64,000 nucleotides of DNA, taken from Sphaerotilus microaerophilus. Its GTDB lineage: Bacteria > Pseudomonadota > Gammaproteobacteria > Burkholderiales > Burkholderiaceae_C. This document shows, piece by piece, positions 63,261 to 64,000 of the stretch (position 1 is its first letter; the number at the start of each line of letters is the position of its first letter). The notes beneath the pieces were generated by a model. It was not told the DNA's origin. It did no database searches and saw nothing but the letters and a program-made list of their open reading frames with translations. The stretch covers positions 1,984,001-2,048,000 of the forward strand of contig NZ_AP025730.1 of NCBI RefSeq assembly GCF_023734135.1, read 5' to 3'. Made by a program: the position numbers and the translations under genes.

Positions 63261-64000
63261 ATGTCGACCCTGACCTCCTCTCCTGCGGCGCGCGGCAGCG
63301 CCACCGAGTCCCGCCACCTGCTGGGCTGGACGCTGGCCCTGGCCTTCGGCCTGGCTGCGCCCTGGTTCATCTACCCCACCTTCCTGATGAAGGTGCTGTG
63401 CTTCGCGCTGTTCGCCAGCGCCTTCAACCTGCTGCTGGGCTTTGCCGGGCTGCTGTCCTTCGGCCATGCGGCCTTCTTCGGCGCCTCGGCCTATGTTTGC
63501 GCCGGGCTGGCGAAGAACCTGGGGCTGAGCCCGGAGCTGTCCATCCTGGGCGGCACCACGGTGGCTGCGGCGCTGGGGGCGCTGTTCGGCTGGTTGTCCA
63601 TCCGCCGCTCGGGCATCTACCTGACCATGATCACGCTGGCGCTGGCGCAGCTGGTGTTCTTCGTGGCGCTGCAGATGCCCTTCACCGGCGGCGAGGACGG
63701 CCTGCAGGGCGTCCCGCGCGGGGCCCTGCTGGGCCTGCTGCCTCTGGGCGACAACCAGGCGATGTACTACTTCGTCTTCGCGGTCTGCCTGGCCGGCTTC
63801 TGGCTGATCCGCCGCACGGTGCATTCGCCCTACGGCCAGGTGCTCAAGGCCATCCGCGAGAACGAGCCGCGCGCCATCTCGCTGGGCTACGACGTCAACC
63901 GCTACAAGCTGCTGGCCTTCGTGCTCTCGGCCGCGCTGGCCGGCACCGCCGGGGCGCTCAAGGCGCTGGTGTTCCAGCTCGCCTCGCTCACCGATGTGCA
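63261..64000 (+). CDS. livM: ABC transporter permease LivM, 3' end outside window
   Basis: The first 246 codons of the second permease, starting MSTLTSSPAARGSATESRHL at 63261 after a GGAG site. Motifs are ASAFNLLLGFAGLLSFGHAA, SIRRSGIYLTMITLALAQLV, and the cytoplasmic loop VLKAIRENEPRAISLGYDVN. The frame is open to the last base, so the gene continues beyond the window. Confidence 0.95.
   Translation, partial: MSTLTSSPAARGSATESRHLLGWTLALAFGLAAPWFIYPTFLMKVLCFALFASAFNLLLGFAGLLSFGHAAFFGASAYVCAGLAKNLGLSPELSILGGTTVAAALGALFGWLSIRRSGIYLTMITLALAQLVFFVALQMPFTGGEDGLQGVPRGALLGLLPLGDNQAMYYFVFAVCLAGFWLIRRTVHSPYGQVLKAIRENEPRAISLGYDVNRYKLLAFVLSAALAGTAGALKALVFQLASLTDV

Overview
The window is very GC-rich DNA of the kind found in Burkholderiales (Betaproteobacteria). 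The evidence is the [NiFe]-hydrogenase gene order hoxKGZMLOQRTV-hypABFCDE-hoxX, a catechol meta-cleavage pathway, Liv-type ABC transport genes beside acyl-CoA synthetases, and betaproteobacterial LysR and DmpR-type regulators. The host is probably a facultative chemolithotroph that can oxidise hydrogen, degrade phenolic compounds and detoxify sulfide. No rRNA, tRNA or CRISPR array was seen.

Layout. 1-1218 is the tail of a hydantoinase/oxoprolinase B subunit, followed by a short stump of a glutamate dehydrogenase gene that stops where the hydrogenase region begins. 1425-20150 (minus strand) is one large hydrogenase operon. It encodes a membrane-bound uptake hydrogenase whose small subunit carries the six-cysteine signature of oxygen-tolerant (group 1d) enzymes, its cytochrome b, its maturation factors, and the Hyp machinery that builds the NiFe(CN)2CO site. 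Three toxin-antitoxin-type loci lie inside this operon (an orphan HigA-like gene, yefM-yoeB and vapBC). hypF has an in-frame stop, so the operon may be decaying unless another hypF exists.

20673-23817 holds a PIN-like nuclease-fold protein, a SEC-C protein and a LysR regulator. 24054-33614 is a meta-cleavage operon: catechol 2,3-dioxygenase, semialdehyde dehydrogenase, hydratase, decarboxylase, acetaldehyde dehydrogenase, aldolase, an SDR protein and a double-domain tautomerase, followed by a DmpR-type sigma-54 activator. The phenol hydroxylase that usually feeds such a pathway is absent, but a fragment of its large subunit lies at 43380-43556.

33763-35070 is a lower-GC HEPN/Toprim-type gene, a possible stand-alone defence gene. 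35321-48390 holds housekeeping and accessory genes: a LysR/reductase pair, a GGDEF-EAL protein, rsgA, a sulfide:quinone oxidoreductase with a CsoR/CstR-like operator, an anion transporter, a metallo-hydrolase lipoprotein and small enzymes, plus an acetyltransferase pseudogene.

48523-51966 is an HNH-endonuclease gene split in frame by an IS630-type element, which is itself split by a second IS. 52007-52655 is a MntA-HepT toxin-antitoxin pair. 52793-64000 contains two closely related acyl-CoA synthetase genes, apparently homogenised by gene conversion, around a sensor kinase/response regulator pair. The second synthetase leads into a LivGFJHM-type ABC transporter that runs off the window end.
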